DNA of 64,000 nucleotides, taken from NCBI GenBank assembly GCA_964020085.1, contig OZ026598.1, positions 24,114,306 through 24,178,305 on the forward strand. The letters are read 5' to 3'. The first letter of the stretch is position 1. Each line of letters starts with the position of its first letter. This DNA is from Micromussa lordhowensis. Lineage: Eukaryota > Cnidaria > Anthozoa > Scleractinia > Lobophylliidae. This document shows positions 1 through 12,917 of this stretch, piece after piece. A program made the position numbers and the translations under genes. Below the pieces are notes generated by a model. That model ran no database searches and was not told the origin of the DNA. It saw only the letters and a list, made by a program, of their open reading frames with translations.

Positions 1-161
1 GTATGGCTCCAAGCTTACCCCAAATTCGTGTCATATCTAGATCTATCTACCTTGGCAATGTCGAGCTTTGCACTAGAAGCTAGAGAAGAATATACAGGCC
101 ATGAAAATCTCTAGGTGTTTACAGTAGCGGCGAAACCGAGATCGATAAACTCCTCGATGGC

Positions 162-315
162 TTACTCTTTCGGTCCGACCAAGTCAGCCCACTTCTTCCG
201 TCTTTCTCTCGCTTCTGGACGAGTGCCATCGAGATAGAGGTATTGAATGAAGAAGAATACTCTCTCCCAAGCTTTTTGTAATGCTACTGCCTCCAACAAC
301 ACATCTTCCTTGCAT
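162..315 (-). pseudogene. Decayed THAP-domain fragment inside each satellite unit
   Basis: On the minus strand an ATG at 315 begins MQGRCVVGGSS, then ILLHSIPL. After one frameshift it reads DGTRPEARERRKKWADLVGP before a TAA. This lines up with the THAP-like start at 33668 (MPDKCVVFGCNN, ISLHPIPFDGT, KRRKKWVDL). The second zinc cysteine is replaced (GGS for FGC), and the distal Cys-x2-His part is not visible. THAP domains are C2CH DNA-binding zinc fingers found in several animal transposases and host proteins. This copy cannot code for a working finger. The same fragment starts at 2767, 5218, 8334, 10786, 13232, 15684, 18151, 21267, 23719, 26170, 28624 and 31742. Confidence 0.6.
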
Positions 316-562
316 TTTGCAACGATTTTAAATCACACTATCGCATGTTCGCATATGTAACAGTGTTACTCCTGCGATGACGTCACGAGCCAACTCGTCC
401 CATTCTCCGCTATTCCTCGGTCGTGGGACATGGAAAGGCCAATTTTACGAACTTTGAAATAACGAAAATAGCTAGAACGATAATTTTTTCGCAGTGGTGA
501 TCAGGTAAACAAGGAGATTTATATAAGCGAAAAACAATTTTGGGGGCTAGTTGCACTTTAAT
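162..562 (-). mobile_element. Relic of a THAP transposon end in each unit
   Basis: Read on the minus strand from about 562, the unit begins TTAAAGTGC, then CCCCCAAAA. It continues through a CGACCGAG motif and GTGACGTCAT to the THAP start. The element at 33405 shows the same order: TTTAAAGTGC, CCCCCAAAA, CGACCGAG, GTGACGTCAT, THAP start. The unit therefore contains one end plus the 5' coding part of a related transposon. No second end was found in the unit. Similarity is by eye and patchy between the motifs. Confidence 0.6.
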
Positions 563-590
563 AAACAAGTGAATAAATATAGATTACTTC

Positions 591-725
591 ATAGAAAGTG
601 CGACGTACAGATTTTTATTCACGAGTTGCAAGACGTTGGAAAACGAACGAGTGAGCGCAGCGAACGAGTGAGTTCTCCGAAGTCTTGCAACGAGTGAATA
701 AAAATCCGTACAAAGCACTTTCTAT
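591..725. repeat. Foldback hairpin in every unit
   Basis: Left arm 591-634 and right arm 682-725 are near-perfect reverse complements (ATAGAAAGTGC against GCACTTTCTAT; GTTGCAAGAC against GTCTTGCAAC). They enclose a 47-base loop containing two GAACGAGTGAG repeats. The similarity extends outward weakly (ATAAACAA against TTGTTTAT). It resembles the core of a foldback or MITE-type element and recurs in all 13 units. Confidence 0.8.
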
Positions 726-1570
726 GCTGTAATTTGTTTATTGTATATATAACGAGAATTAAACAGACCCATTAGATCAGTTTTAGTTTTTTTCCGACAC
801 CATAAGTTTACATGCAGAACGCTGAGAACGTAATGAATGACCGAGCGTAATGAAAAACAAATCCGCTCTCCAGTCCAGATACAGGCGGACAACGAGCCTA
901 CACAAGCTTAAATATAATAGGGGAAAATTCGTAAATACATAGTGAGAAATCTTTTCGTTTGTCCATAATTAAGCTTACTGTCAGATTCAATATGTCATAG
1001 CGACGCTTCGCGCTGTGCAAAGACACAGAAAGACAAATTCAGACTCTATTGACTTACACTGTTTATTTGAAATTAAATTTAGTTCCTCGGTTTCTTGAAT
1101 GGCTATTGATTCTCAAACCATAGTTAGTAGAGTCTCCTCTACTAACTCTGCTCAAACTAGCGCTTAAGATATTTGTTGGATATATTCCATTGCTGCTTTT
1201 CCGAAAGTGAAGTAAAACGGGAACCGAAGCCATGTTATCGAGACACAAACTTCAAGTGGACGCTGATTTCAAGCCCGCGTTTCTCGGAAGGACGCGAAAG
1301 GACGCGAAATTTAGTGACCTTAATGAAAACCATTATTTAAGTTATTTGTTATATTTCGTTAATTGCTAGGATATACGAGTAGGAGGGCTCAAATTTTATT
1401 TCAACGCATGTCCTTCATGGTCTTTATTCCTCCTCACCTGACTCATCCTGTTGATTTATTTCCTGTAACACTTCCTCAGTACAGTACAAATGGAGTCGCG
1501 GATCAGCAATGACGAGATTGAAGTCGAATTATTGCAAAGGAGCAAAACGGGAATATCCGAACGTGTTGAA

Positions 1571-1580
1571 GGGGGGGGGG
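1571..1580. repeat. Hypervariable poly-G tract
   Basis: A G run follows CGTGTTGAA in every unit. Its length is about 10, 9, 13, 11, 10, 10, 10, 13, 11, 11, 12 and 15 in units 1-12. It is the fastest-changing site in the array and sets the frame of the short ORF around it. Confidence 0.85.
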
Positions 1581-1737
1581 CGACTTTGTTACTCGCATGT
1601 AACTCGTATGAACACGTATGTACTTTATGTCACTCGTATCACTCCTGTGGTGTGTTTTAGTCACCTTTCAATGACAACCTTGACACTTGCCGTAATGTTG
1701 CGTACCTACCTTGGACAAAAAATCAAGGATGAAGTGG

Positions 1738-2400
1738 TCAGCCCCGCTCACAGTTTATTGATTAGGGTGTGGAAAGCAAAAAACACCCACGCACTATAAC
1801 GATCAAAAGAAACTGCCGCGCGTTTTCAGGCCGCGTGCCCTTGGAATCCGGAAATCTTACTTTTTTGATCGAAGAGTCGGCATACTTCAGCAGGATTAAA
1901 ACCAGAAAAGAGCTACTACCGGCCTCATCAATCTACTGAAACGGCTTGTGAGATGTTTGCGTTTCCTCTAAAATAAAATAAAATGAAATTAAATTAAAAA
2001 AAGACGTTTGTTTTGTCAAACTTGTTTTAAGCTGCAACCACGTTGGGCAAGAAATTGAGGGTTTATAGCACGTGTGAACTTAAATTCACGCGAAGCGTGC
2101 TATTGTGAGAGAAAGAGAACCGGAAAAAATGCAGGAATGAGGAAAATATCACACATGCACATGCCCTAATTCTTAGTTCAAAAAAGGGTTTGAAAAAATA
2201 TGCCTATGCCTTTTCTAATCCCCACCTTAATCAAAAGTGAATTGGTGTGGCCCGCTCGCAGTTTATTGGTTAGGATGTAGAAAGCAAAAAAAAAAAACAC
2301 ACACGCACTATAACAATCAAAAGAAACTACCGCGCGTTTTCAGGTCGCGCGCTTGCTTTCTGCCCGCTTGAAATCCAGATATCTCACTTTTGTAGTCGGC
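1738..2400. repeat. Internal direct duplication within the unit
   Basis: About 150 bp at 1738-1890 is repeated in diverged form at 2247-2400. Shared pieces in order are CCGCTC-CAGTTTATTG-TTAGG, AAAGCAAAAAA, CACGCACTATAAC, ATCAAAAGAAACT, CGCGTTTTCAGG and TGAAATCC/GGAATCC. The offset is about 510 bp. The unit itself therefore grew by an older duplication before the array amplified. Confidence 0.8.
2065..2102. repeat. Short imperfect palindrome
   Basis: ATAGCACG at the left pairs with CGTGCTAT at the right, with an inner GTGAA/TTCAC pair. It recurs in each unit. It is probably a MITE end or hairpin; no function is visible. Confidence 0.55.
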
Positions 2401-5400
2401 AGGAATCAAGGGATCACCAAGGGACTCAAGGGATCGTTTGAATTAACTAGGCGTATGGCTCCAAGCTTACCCCAAATTCGTGTCATATCTAGATCTATCT
2501 ACCTTGGCAATGTCGAGCTTTGCACTAGAAGCTAGAGAAGAATATACAGGCCATGAAAATCTCTAGGTGTTTACAGTAGCGGCGAAACCGAGATCGATAA
2601 ACTCCTCGATGGCTTACTCTTTCGGTCCGACCAAGTCAGCCCACTTCTTCCGTCTTTCTCTCGCTTCTGGACGAGTGCCATCGAGATAGAGGTATTGAAT
2701 GAAGAAGAATACTCTCTCCTAAGCTTTTTGTAATGCTACTGCCTCCAACAACACATCTTCCTTGCATTTTGCAACGATTTTAAATCACACTATCGCATGT
2801 TCGCATATGTAACAGTGTTACTCCTGCGATGACGTCACGAGCCAACTCGTCCCATTCTCCGCTATTCCTCGGTCGTGGGACATGGAAAGGCCAATTTTAC
2901 GAACTTTGAAATAACGAAAATAGCTAGAACGATAATTTTTTCGCAGTGGTGATCAGGTAAACAAGGAGATTTATATAAGCGAAAAACAATTTTGGGGGCT
3001 AGTTGCACTTTAATAAACAAGTGAATAAATATAGATTACTTCATAGAAAGTGCGACGTACAGATTTTTATTCACGAGTTGCAAGACGTTGGAAAACGAAC
3101 GAGTGAGCGCAGCGAACGAGTGAGTTCTCCGAAGTCTTGCAACGAGTGAATAAAAATCCGTACAAAGCACTTTCTATGCTGTAATTTGTTTATTGTATAT
3201 ATAACGAGAATTAAACAGACCCATTAGATCAGTTTTAGTTTTTTTCCGACACCATAAGTTTACATGCAGAACGCTGAGAACGTAATGAATGACCGAGCGT
3301 AATGAAAAACAAATCCGCTCTCCAGTCCAGATACAGGCGGACAACGAGCCTACACAAGCTTAAATATAATAGGGGAAAATTCGTAAATACATAGTGAGAA
3401 ATCTTTTCGTTTGTCCATAATTAAGCTTACTGTCAGATTCAATATGTCATAGCGACGCTTCGCGCTGTGCAAAGACACAGAAAGACAAATTCAGACTCTA
3501 TTGACTTACACTGTTTATTTGAAATTAAATTTAGTTCCTCGGTTTCTTGAATGGCTATTGATTCTCAAACCATAGTTAGTAGAGTCTCCTCTACTAACTC
3601 TGCTCAAACTAGCGCTTAAGATATTTGTTGGATATATTCCATTGCTGCTTTTCCGAAAGTGAAGTAAAACGGGAACCGAAGCCATGTTATCGAGACACAA
3701 ACTTCAAGTGGACGCTGATTTCAAGCCCGCGTTTCTCGGAAGGACGCGAAAGGACGCGAAATTTAGTGACCTTAATGAAAACCATTATTTAAGTTATTTG
3801 TTATATTTCGTTAATTGCTAGGATATACGAGTAGGAGGGCTCAAATTTTATTTCAACGCATGTCCTTCATGGTCTTTATTCCTCCTCACCTGACTCATCC
3901 TGTTGATTTATTTCCTGTAACACTTCCTCAGTACAGTACAAATGGAGTCGCGGATCAGCAATGACGAGATTGAAGTCGAATTATTGCAAAGGAGCAAAAC
4001 GGGAATATCCGAACGTGTTGAAGGGGGGGGGCGACTTTGTTACTCGCATGTAACTCGTATGAACACGTATGTACTTTATGTCACTCGTATCACTCCTGTG
4101 GTGTGTTTTAGTCACCTTTCAATGACAACCTTGACACTTGCCGTAATGTTGCGTACCTACCTTGGACAAAAAATCAAGGATGAAGTGGTCAGCCCCGCTC
4201 ACAGTTTATTGATTAGGGTGTGGAAAGCAAAAAACACCCACGCACTATAACGATCAAAAGAAACTGCCGCGCGTTTTCAGGCCGCGTGCCCTTGGAATCC
4301 GGAAATCTTACTTTTTTGATCGAAGAGTCGGCATACTTCAGCAGGATTAAAACCAGAAAAGAGCTACTACCGGCCTCATCAATCTACTGAAACGGCTTGT
4401 GAGATGTTTGCGTTTCCTCTAAAATAAAATAAAATTAAATTAAATTAAAAAAAGACGTTTGTTTTGTCAAACTTGTTTTAAGCTGCAACCACGTTGGGCA
4501 AGAAATTGAGGGTTTATAGCACGTGTGAACTTAAATTCACGCGAAGCGTGCTATTGTGAGAGAAAGAGAACCGGAAAAAATGCAGGAATGAGGAAAATAT
4601 CACACATGCACATGCCCTAATTCTTAGTTCAAAAAAGGGTTTGAAAAAATATGCCTATGCCTTTTCTAATCCCCACCTTAATCAAAAGTGAATTGGTGTG
4701 GCCCGCTCGCAGTTTATTGGTTAGGATGTAGAAAGCAAAAAAAAAAAACACACACGCACTATAACAATCAAAAGAAACTACCGCGCGTTTTCAGGTCGCG
4801 CGCTTGCTTTCTGCCCGCTTGAAATCCAGATATCTCACTTTTGTAGTCGGCAGGAATCAAGGGATCACCAAGGGACTCAAGGGATCGTTTGAATTAACTA
4901 GGCGTATGGCTCCAAGCTTACCCCAAATTCGTGTCATATCTAGATCTATCTACCTTGGCAATGTCGAGCTTTGCACTAGAAGCTAGAGAAGAATATACAG
5001 GCCATGAAAATCTCTAGGTGTTTACAGTAGCGGCGAAACCGAGATCGATAAACTCCTCGATGGCTTACTCTTTCGGTCCGACCAAGTCAGCCCACTTCTT
5101 CCGTCTTTCTCTCGCTTCTGGACGAGTGCCATCGAGATAGAGGTATTGAATGAAGAAGAATACTCTCTCCTAAGCTTTTTGTAATGCTACTGCCTCCAAC
5201 AACACATCTTCCTTGCATTTTGCAACGATTTTAAATCACACTATCGCATGTTCGCATATGTTCTTCTCAGAACCAAAACAGTGTTACTCCTGCGATGACG
5301 TCACGAGCCAACTCGTCCCATTCTCCGCTATTCCTCGGTCGTGGGACATGGAAAGGCCAATTTTACGAACTTTGAAATAACGAAAATAGCTAGAACGATA

Positions 5401-6208
5401 ATTTTTTCGCAGTGGTGATCAGGTAAACAAGGAGATTTATATAAGCGAAAAACAATTTTGGGGGCTAGTTGCACTTTAATAAACAAGTGAATAAATATAG
5501 ATTACTTCATAGAAAGTGCGACGTACGGATTTTTATTCACGAGTTGCAAGACGTTGGAAAACGAACGAGTGAGCGCAGCGAACGAGTGAGTTCTCCGAAG
5601 TCTTGCAACGAGTGAATAAAAATCCGTACAAAGCACTTTCTATGCTGTAATTTGTTTATTGTATATATAACGAGAATTAAACAGACCCATTAGATCAGTT
5701 TTAGTTTTTTTCCGACACCATAAGTTTACATGCAGAACGCTGAGAACGTAATGAATGACCGAGCGTAATGAAAAACAAATCCGCTCTCCAGTCCAGATAC
5801 AGGCGGACAACGAGCCTACACAAGCTTAAATATAATAGGGGAAAATTCGTAAATACATAGTGAGAAATCTTTTCGTTTGTCCATAATTAAGCTTACTGTC
5901 AGATTCAATATGTCATAGCGACGCTTCGCGCTGTGCAAAGACACAGAAAGACAAATTCAGACTCTATTGACTTACACTGTTTATTTGAAATTAAATTTAG
6001 TTCCTCGGTTTCTTGAATGGCTATTGATTCTCAAACCATAGTTAGTAGAGTCTCCTCTACTAACTATGCTCAAATTAGCGCTTAAGATATTTGTTGGATA
6101 TATTCCATTGCTGCTTTTCCGAAAGTGAAGTAAAACGGGAACCGAAGCCATGTTATCGAGACACAAACTTCAAGTGGACGCTGATTTCAAGCCCGCGTTT
6201 CTCGGAAG

Positions 6209-6862
6209 TCATTTGAGTGCTTAACTCTGATTGGCTAAGTGATTCTCTCCTGAACGGTGATTGGTTATATTTTCACATGTGAAGAATGCTATACGCAAAG
6301 TAGATTGGACGTATCGCTTTTTTCACATGTGGAAATATAGCACATATAGAATTCTATTTGGAAGGTTTATTGCCTAAAATTCTCGCTATATATACAATAA
6401 AAGCAAATACAAACTAGTTAAAAGTAAGTACATAAAATGAAAATACTTATTTACAATAAAATATATAAAACATTGTCAATAATATAACTAAATTAAAAAA
6501 TTAAGAATGTAATAATTAATATTATAAAAAACTATGTCGTAGGTAATTTTTTATAATCTTGCGCTGGCCACTATTTTAGTGGTCTTTTGTTTGCCTTCAA
6601 ATTAGCCTTTGTTGCCTCGTTCTTAAACTCGAAATTCAAAAGAATATTTTCCCTTGAACGAGGCAACAAGGGCTAATTTGCAAGCAAACAAAAAAACACT
6701 AAACTGGCAGCCATTTTGGAATAAGGTGTATGCGCACAGTATTTTAGGAATAATTCGGATGATGTTGCCTTTCTGTTGAAGCTTCCTAATTAGCACTTGT
6801 TTTTCGCAACACTTAATCATCGCGATGTAAATAGTTTCGCAGAATTTTTAAATACGAGGATT
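6209..6862. repeat. 654-bp block present only in N-type units (copy 1)
   Basis: Lies between CTCGGAAG and AAGGACGCGAAA, where other units have GGACGCGAAA twice. It is AT-rich. It contains two CACATGTG palindromes, a stretch matching the reverse complement of unit positions near 740-770 (AATTCTCG-TATATATACAATAAA), and a hairpin with arms 6577-6623 and 6656-6701. The array's last unit also ends in this block, so it may belong to an ancestral longer unit instead of being a later insertion. Confidence 0.8.
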
Positions 6863-9800
6863 AAGGACGCGAAATTTAGTGACCTTAATGAAAACCATTA
6901 TTTAAGTTATTTGTTATATTTCGTTAATTGCTAGGATATACGAGTAGGAGGGCTCAAATTTTATTTCGACGCATGTCCTTCATGGTCTTTATTCCTCCTC
7001 ACCTGACTCATCCTGTTGATTTATTTCCTGTAACACTTCCTCAGTACAGTACAAATGGAGTCGCGGATCAGCAATGACGAGATTGAAGTCGAATTATTGC
7101 AAAGGAGCAAAACGGGAATATCCGAACATGTTGAAGGGGGGGGGGGGGCGACTTTGTTACTCGCATGTAACTCGTATGAACACGTATGTACTTTATGTCA
7201 CTCGTATCACTCCTGTGGTGTGTTTTAGTCACCTTTCAATGACAACCTTGACACTTGCCGTAATGTTGCGTACCTACCTTGGACAAAAAATCAAGGATGA
7301 AGTGGTCAGCCCCGCTCACAGTTTATTGATTAGGGTGTGGAAAGCAAAAAACACCCACGCACTATAACGATCAAAAGAAACTGCCGCGCGTTTTCAGGCC
7401 ACGTGCCCTTGGAATCCGGAAATCTTACTTTTTTGATCGAAGAGTCGGCATACTTCAGCAGGATTAAAACCAGAAAAGAGCTACTACCGGCCTCATCAAT
7501 CTACTGAAACGGCTTGTTAGATGTTTGCGTTTCCTCTAAAATAAAATAAAATGAAATGAAATTAAAAAAAGACGTTTGTTTTGTCAAACTTGTTTTAAGC
7601 TGCAACCACGTTGGGCAAGAAATTGAGGGTTTATAGCACGTGTGAACTTAAATTCACGCGAAGCGTGCTATTGTGAGAGAAAGAGAACCGGAAAAAATGC
7701 AGGAATGAGGAAAATATCACACATGCACATGCCCTAATTCTTAGTTCAAAAAAGGGTTTGAAAAAATATGCCTATGCCTTTTCTAATCCCCACCTTAATC
7801 AAAAGTGAATTGGTGTGCCCCGCTCGCAGTTTATTGGTTAGGATGTAGAAAGCAAAAAAAAAAACACACACGCACTATAACAATCAAAAGAAACTACCGC
7901 GTGTTTTCAGGTCGCGCGCTTGCTTTCTGCCCGCTTGAAATCCGGAAATCTCACTTTTGTAGTCGGCATACATCAAGGGATCATCAAGGGACTCAAGGGA
8001 TCGTTTGAATTAACTAGGCGTATGGCTCCAAGCTTACCCCAAATTCGTGTCATATCTAGATCTATCTACCTTGGCAATGTCGAGCTTTGCACTAGAAGCT
8101 AGAGAAGAATATACAGGCCATGAAAATCTCTAGGTGTTTACAGTAGCGGCGAAACCGAGATCGATAAACTCCTCGATGGCTTACTCTTTCGGTCCGACCA
8201 AGTCAGCCCACTTCTTCCGTCTTTCTCTCGCTTCTGGACGAGTGCCATCGAGATAGAGGTATTGAATGAAGAAGAATACTCTCTCCCAAGCTTTTTGTAA
8301 TGCTACTGCCTCCAACAACACATCTTCCTTGCATTTTGCAACGATTTTAAATCACACTATCGCATGTTCGCATATGTAACAGTGTTACTCCTGCGATGAC
8401 GTCACGAGCCAACTCGTCCCATTCTCCGCTATTCCTCGGTCGTGGGACATGGAAAGGCCAATTTTACGAACTTTGAAATAACGAAAATAGCTAGAACGAT
8501 AATTTTTTCGCAGTGGTGATCAGGTAAACAAGGAGATTTATATAAGCGAAAAACAATTTTGGGGGCTAGTTGCACTTTAATAAACAAGTGAATAAATATA
8601 GATTACTTCATAGAAAGTGCGACGTACAGATTTTTATTCACGAGTTGCAAGACGTTGGAAAACGAACGAGTGAGCGCAGCGAACGAGTGAGTTCTCCGAA
8701 GTCTTGCAACGAGTGAATAAAAATCCGTACAAAGCACTTTCTATGCTGTAATTTGTTTATTGTATATATAACGAGAATTAAACAGACCCATTAGATCAGT
8801 TTTAGTTTTTTTCCGACACCATAAGTTTACATGCAGAACGCTGAGAACGTAATGAATGACCGAGCGTAATGAAAAACAAATCTGCTCTCCAGTCCAGATA
8901 CAGGCGGACAACGAGCCTACACAAGCTTAAATATAATAGGGGAAAATTCGTAAATACATAGTGAGAAATCTTTTCGTTTGTCCATAATTAAGCTTACTGT
9001 CAGATTCAATATGTCATAGCGACGCTTCGCGCTGTGCAAAGACACAGAAAGACAAATTCAGACTCTATTGACTTACACTGTTTATTTGAAATTAAATTTA
9101 GTTCCTCGGTTTCTTGAATGGCTATTGATTCTCAAACCATAGTTAGTAGAGTCTCCTCTACTAACTATGCTCAAACTAGCGCTTAAGATATTTGTTGGAT
9201 ATATTCCATTGCTGCTTTTCCGAAAGTGAAGTAAAACGGGAACCGAAGCCATGTTATCGAGACACAAACTTCAAGTGGACGCTGATTTCAAGCCCGCGTT
9301 TCTCGGAAGGACGCGAAAGGACGCGAAATTTAGTGACCTTAATGAAAACCATTATTTAAGTTATTTGTTATATTTCGTTAATTGCTAGGATATACGAGTA
9401 GGAGGGCTCAAATTTTATTTCGACGCATGTCCTTCATGGTCTTTATTCCTCCTCACCTGACTCATCCTGTTGATTTATTTCCTGTAACACTTCCTCAGTA
9501 CAGTACAAATGGAGTCGCGGATCAGCAATGACGAGATTGAAGTCGAATTATTGCAAAGGAGCAAAACGGGAATATCCGAACGGGTTGAAGGGGGGGGGGG
9601 CGACTTTGTTACTCGCATGTAACTCGTATGAACACGTATGTACTTTATGTCACTCGTATCACTCCTGTGGTGTGTTTTAGTCACCTTTCAATGACAACCT
9701 TGACACTTGCCGTAATGTTGCGTACCTACCTTGGACAAAAAATCAAGGATGAAGTGGTCAGCCCCGCTCACAGTTTATTGATTAGGGTGTGGAAAGCAAA

Positions 9801-12800
9801 AAACACCCACGCACTATAACGATCAAAAGAAACTGCCGCGCGTTTTCAGGCCACGTGCCCTTGGAATCCGGAAATCTTACTTTTTTGATCGAAGAGTCGG
9901 CATACTTCAGCAGGATTAAAACCAGAAAAGAGCTACTACCGGCCTCATCAATCTACTGAAACGGCTTGTTAGATGTTTGCATTTCCTCTAAAATAAAATA
10001 AAATGAAATGAAATTAAAAAAAGACGTTTGTTTTGTCAAACTTGTTTTAAGCTGCAACCACGTTGGGCAAGAAATTGAGGGTTTATAGCACGTGTGAACT
10101 TAAATTCACGCGAAGCGTGCTATTGTGAGAGAAAGAGAACCGGAAAAAATGCAGGAATGAGGAAAATATCACACATGCACATGCCCTAATTCTTAGTTCA
10201 AAAAAGGGTTTGAAAAAATATGCCTATGCCTTTTCTAATCCCCACCTTAATCAAAAGTGAATTGGTGTGCCCCGCTCGCAGTTTATTGGTTAGGATGTAG
10301 AAAGCAAAAAAAAAAACACACACGCACTATAACAATCAAAAGAAACTACCGCGTGTTTTCAGGTCGCGCGCTTGCTTTCTGCCCGCTTGAAATCCGGAAA
10401 TCTCACTTTTGTAGTCGGCATACATCAAGGGATCATCAAGGGACTCAAGGGATCGTTTGAATTAACTAGGCGTATGGCTCCAAGCTTACCCCAAATTCGT
10501 GTCATATCTAGATCTATCTACCTTGGCAATGTCGAGCTTTGCACTAGAAGCTAGAGAAGAATATACAGGCCATGAAAATCTCTAGGTGTTTACAGTAGCG
10601 GCGAAACCGAGATCGATAAACTCCTCGATGGCTTACTCTTTCGGTCCGACCAAGTCAGCCCACTTCTTCCGTCTTTCTCTCGCTTCTGGACGAGTGCCAT
10701 CGAGATAGAGGTATTGAATGAAGAAGAATACTCTCTCCCAAGCTTTTTGTAATGCTACTGCCTCCAACAACACATCTTCCTTGCATTTTGCAACGATTTT
10801 AAATCACACTATCGCATGTTCGCATATGTAACAGTGTTACTCCTGCGATGACGTCACGAGCCAACTCGTCCCATTCTCCGCTATTCCTCGGTCGTGGGAC
10901 ATGGAAAGGCCAATTTTACGAACTTTGAAATAACGAAAATAGCTAGAACGATAATTTTTTCGCAGTGGTGATCAGGTAAACAAGGAGATTTATATAAGCG
11001 AAAAACAATTTTGGGGGCTAGTTGCACTTTAATAAACAAGTGAATAAATATAGATTACTTCATAGAAAGTGCGACGTACAGATTTTTATTCACGAGTTGC
11101 AAGACGTTGGAAAACGAACGAGTGAGCGCAGCGAACGAGTGAGTTCTCCGAAGTCTTGCAACGAGTGAATAAAAATCCGTACAAAGCACTTTCTATGCTG
11201 TAATTTGTTTATTGTATATATAACGAGAATTAAACAGACCCATTAGATCAGTTTTAGTTTTTTTCCGACACCATAAGTTTACATGCAGAACGCTGAGAAC
11301 GTAATGAATGACCGAGCGTAATGAAAAACAAATCCGCTCTCCAGTCCAGATACAGGCGGACAACGAGCCTACACAAGCTTAAATATAATAGGGGAAAATT
11401 CGTAAATACATAGTGAGAAATCTTTTCGTTTGTCCATAATTAAGCTTACTGTCAGATTCAATATGTCATAGCGACGCTTCGCGCTGTGCAAAGACACAGA
11501 AAGACAAATTCAGACTCTATTGACTTACACTGTTTATTTGAAATTAAATTTAGTTCCTCGGTTTCTTGAATGGCTATTGATTCTCAAACCATAGTTAGTA
11601 GAGTCTCCTCTACTAACTATGCTCAAACTAGCGCTTAAGATATTTGTTGGATATATTCCATTGCTGCTTTTCCGAAAGTGAAGTAAAACGGGAACCGAAG
11701 CCATGTTATCGAGACACAAACTTCAAGTGGACGCTGATTTCAAGCCCGCGTTTCTCGGAAGGACGCGAAAGGACGCGAAATTTAGTGACCTTAATGAAAA
11801 CCATTATTTAAGTTATTTGTTATATTTCGTTAATTGCTAGGATATACGAGTAGGAGGGCTCAAATTTTATTTCGACGCATGTCCTTCATGGTCTTTATTC
11901 CTCCTCACCTGACTCATCCTGTTGATTTATTTCCTGTAACACTTCCTCAGTACAGTACAAATGGAGTCGCGGATCAGCAATGACGAGATTGAAGTCGAAT
12001 TATTGCAAAGGAGCAAAACGGGAATATCCGAACGGGTTGAAGGGGGGGGGGCGACTTTGTTACTCGCATGTAACTCGTATGAACACGTATGTACTTTATG
12101 TCACTCGTATCACTCCTGTGGTGTGTTTTAGTCACCTTTCAATGACAACCTTGACACTTGCCGTAATGTTGCGTACCTACCTTGGACAAAAAATCAAGGA
12201 TGAAGTGGTCAGCCCCGCTCACAGTTTATTGATTAGGGTGTGGAAAGCAAAAAACACCCACGCACTATAACGATCAAAAGAAACTGCCGCGCGTTTTCAG
12301 GCCACGTGCCCTTGGAATCCGGAAATCTTACTTTTTTGATCGAAGAGTCGGCATACTTCAGCAGGATTAAAACCAGAAAAGAGCTACTACCGGCCTCATC
12401 AATCTACTGAAACGGCTTGTTAGATGTTTGCATTTCCTCTAAAATAAAATAAAATGAAATTAAAAAAAGACGTTTGTTTTGTCAAACTTGTTTTAAGCTG
12501 CAACCACGTTGGGCAAGAAATTGAGGGTTTATAGCACGTGTGAACTTAAATTCACGCGAAGCGTGCTATTGTGAGAGAAAGAGAACCGGAAAAAATGCAG
12601 GAATGAGGAAAATATCACACATGCACATGCCCTAATTCTTAGTTCAAAAAAGGGTTTGAAAAAATATGCCTATGCCTTTTCTAATCCCCACCTTAATCAA
12701 AAGTGAATTGGTGTGCCCCGCTCGCAGTTTATTGGTTAGGATGTAGAAAGCAAAAAAAAAAACACACACGCACTATAACAATCAAAAGAAACTACCGCGT

Positions 12801-12917
12801 GTTTTCAGGTCGCGCGCTTGCTTTCTGCCCGCTTGAAATCCGGAAATCTCACTTTTGTAGTCGGCATACATCAAGGGATCATCAAGGGACTCAAGGGATC
12901 GTTTGAATTAACTAGGC

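Larger units (their letters stand above)
1..12917. repeat. Higher-order repeat block 1 (units 1-5)
   Basis: Five units in the order R, R, N, I, I. Types are defined by linked variants. R units have CTAACTCTGCTC, TTTCAACGC and AATCCAGATATC. The N unit carries the 654-bp block and CTCAAATTAGC. I units have CTAACTATGCTC, TTTCGACGC and AATCCGGAAATC. The same order returns in the next block. Confidence 0.85.

Noticed and set aside
1063..1248. 61-codon minus-strand ORF repeated 12 times in the array
   Set aside because: It is conserved only because the DNA is. It shows no domain, and it is missing from unit 13 through a 9-bp insertion.
3942..4250. 96-104-codon ORF starting MESRISNDEIE in several units
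   Set aside because: Its frame depends on the length of the poly-G run and opens differently from unit to unit, so it is not a maintained gene.
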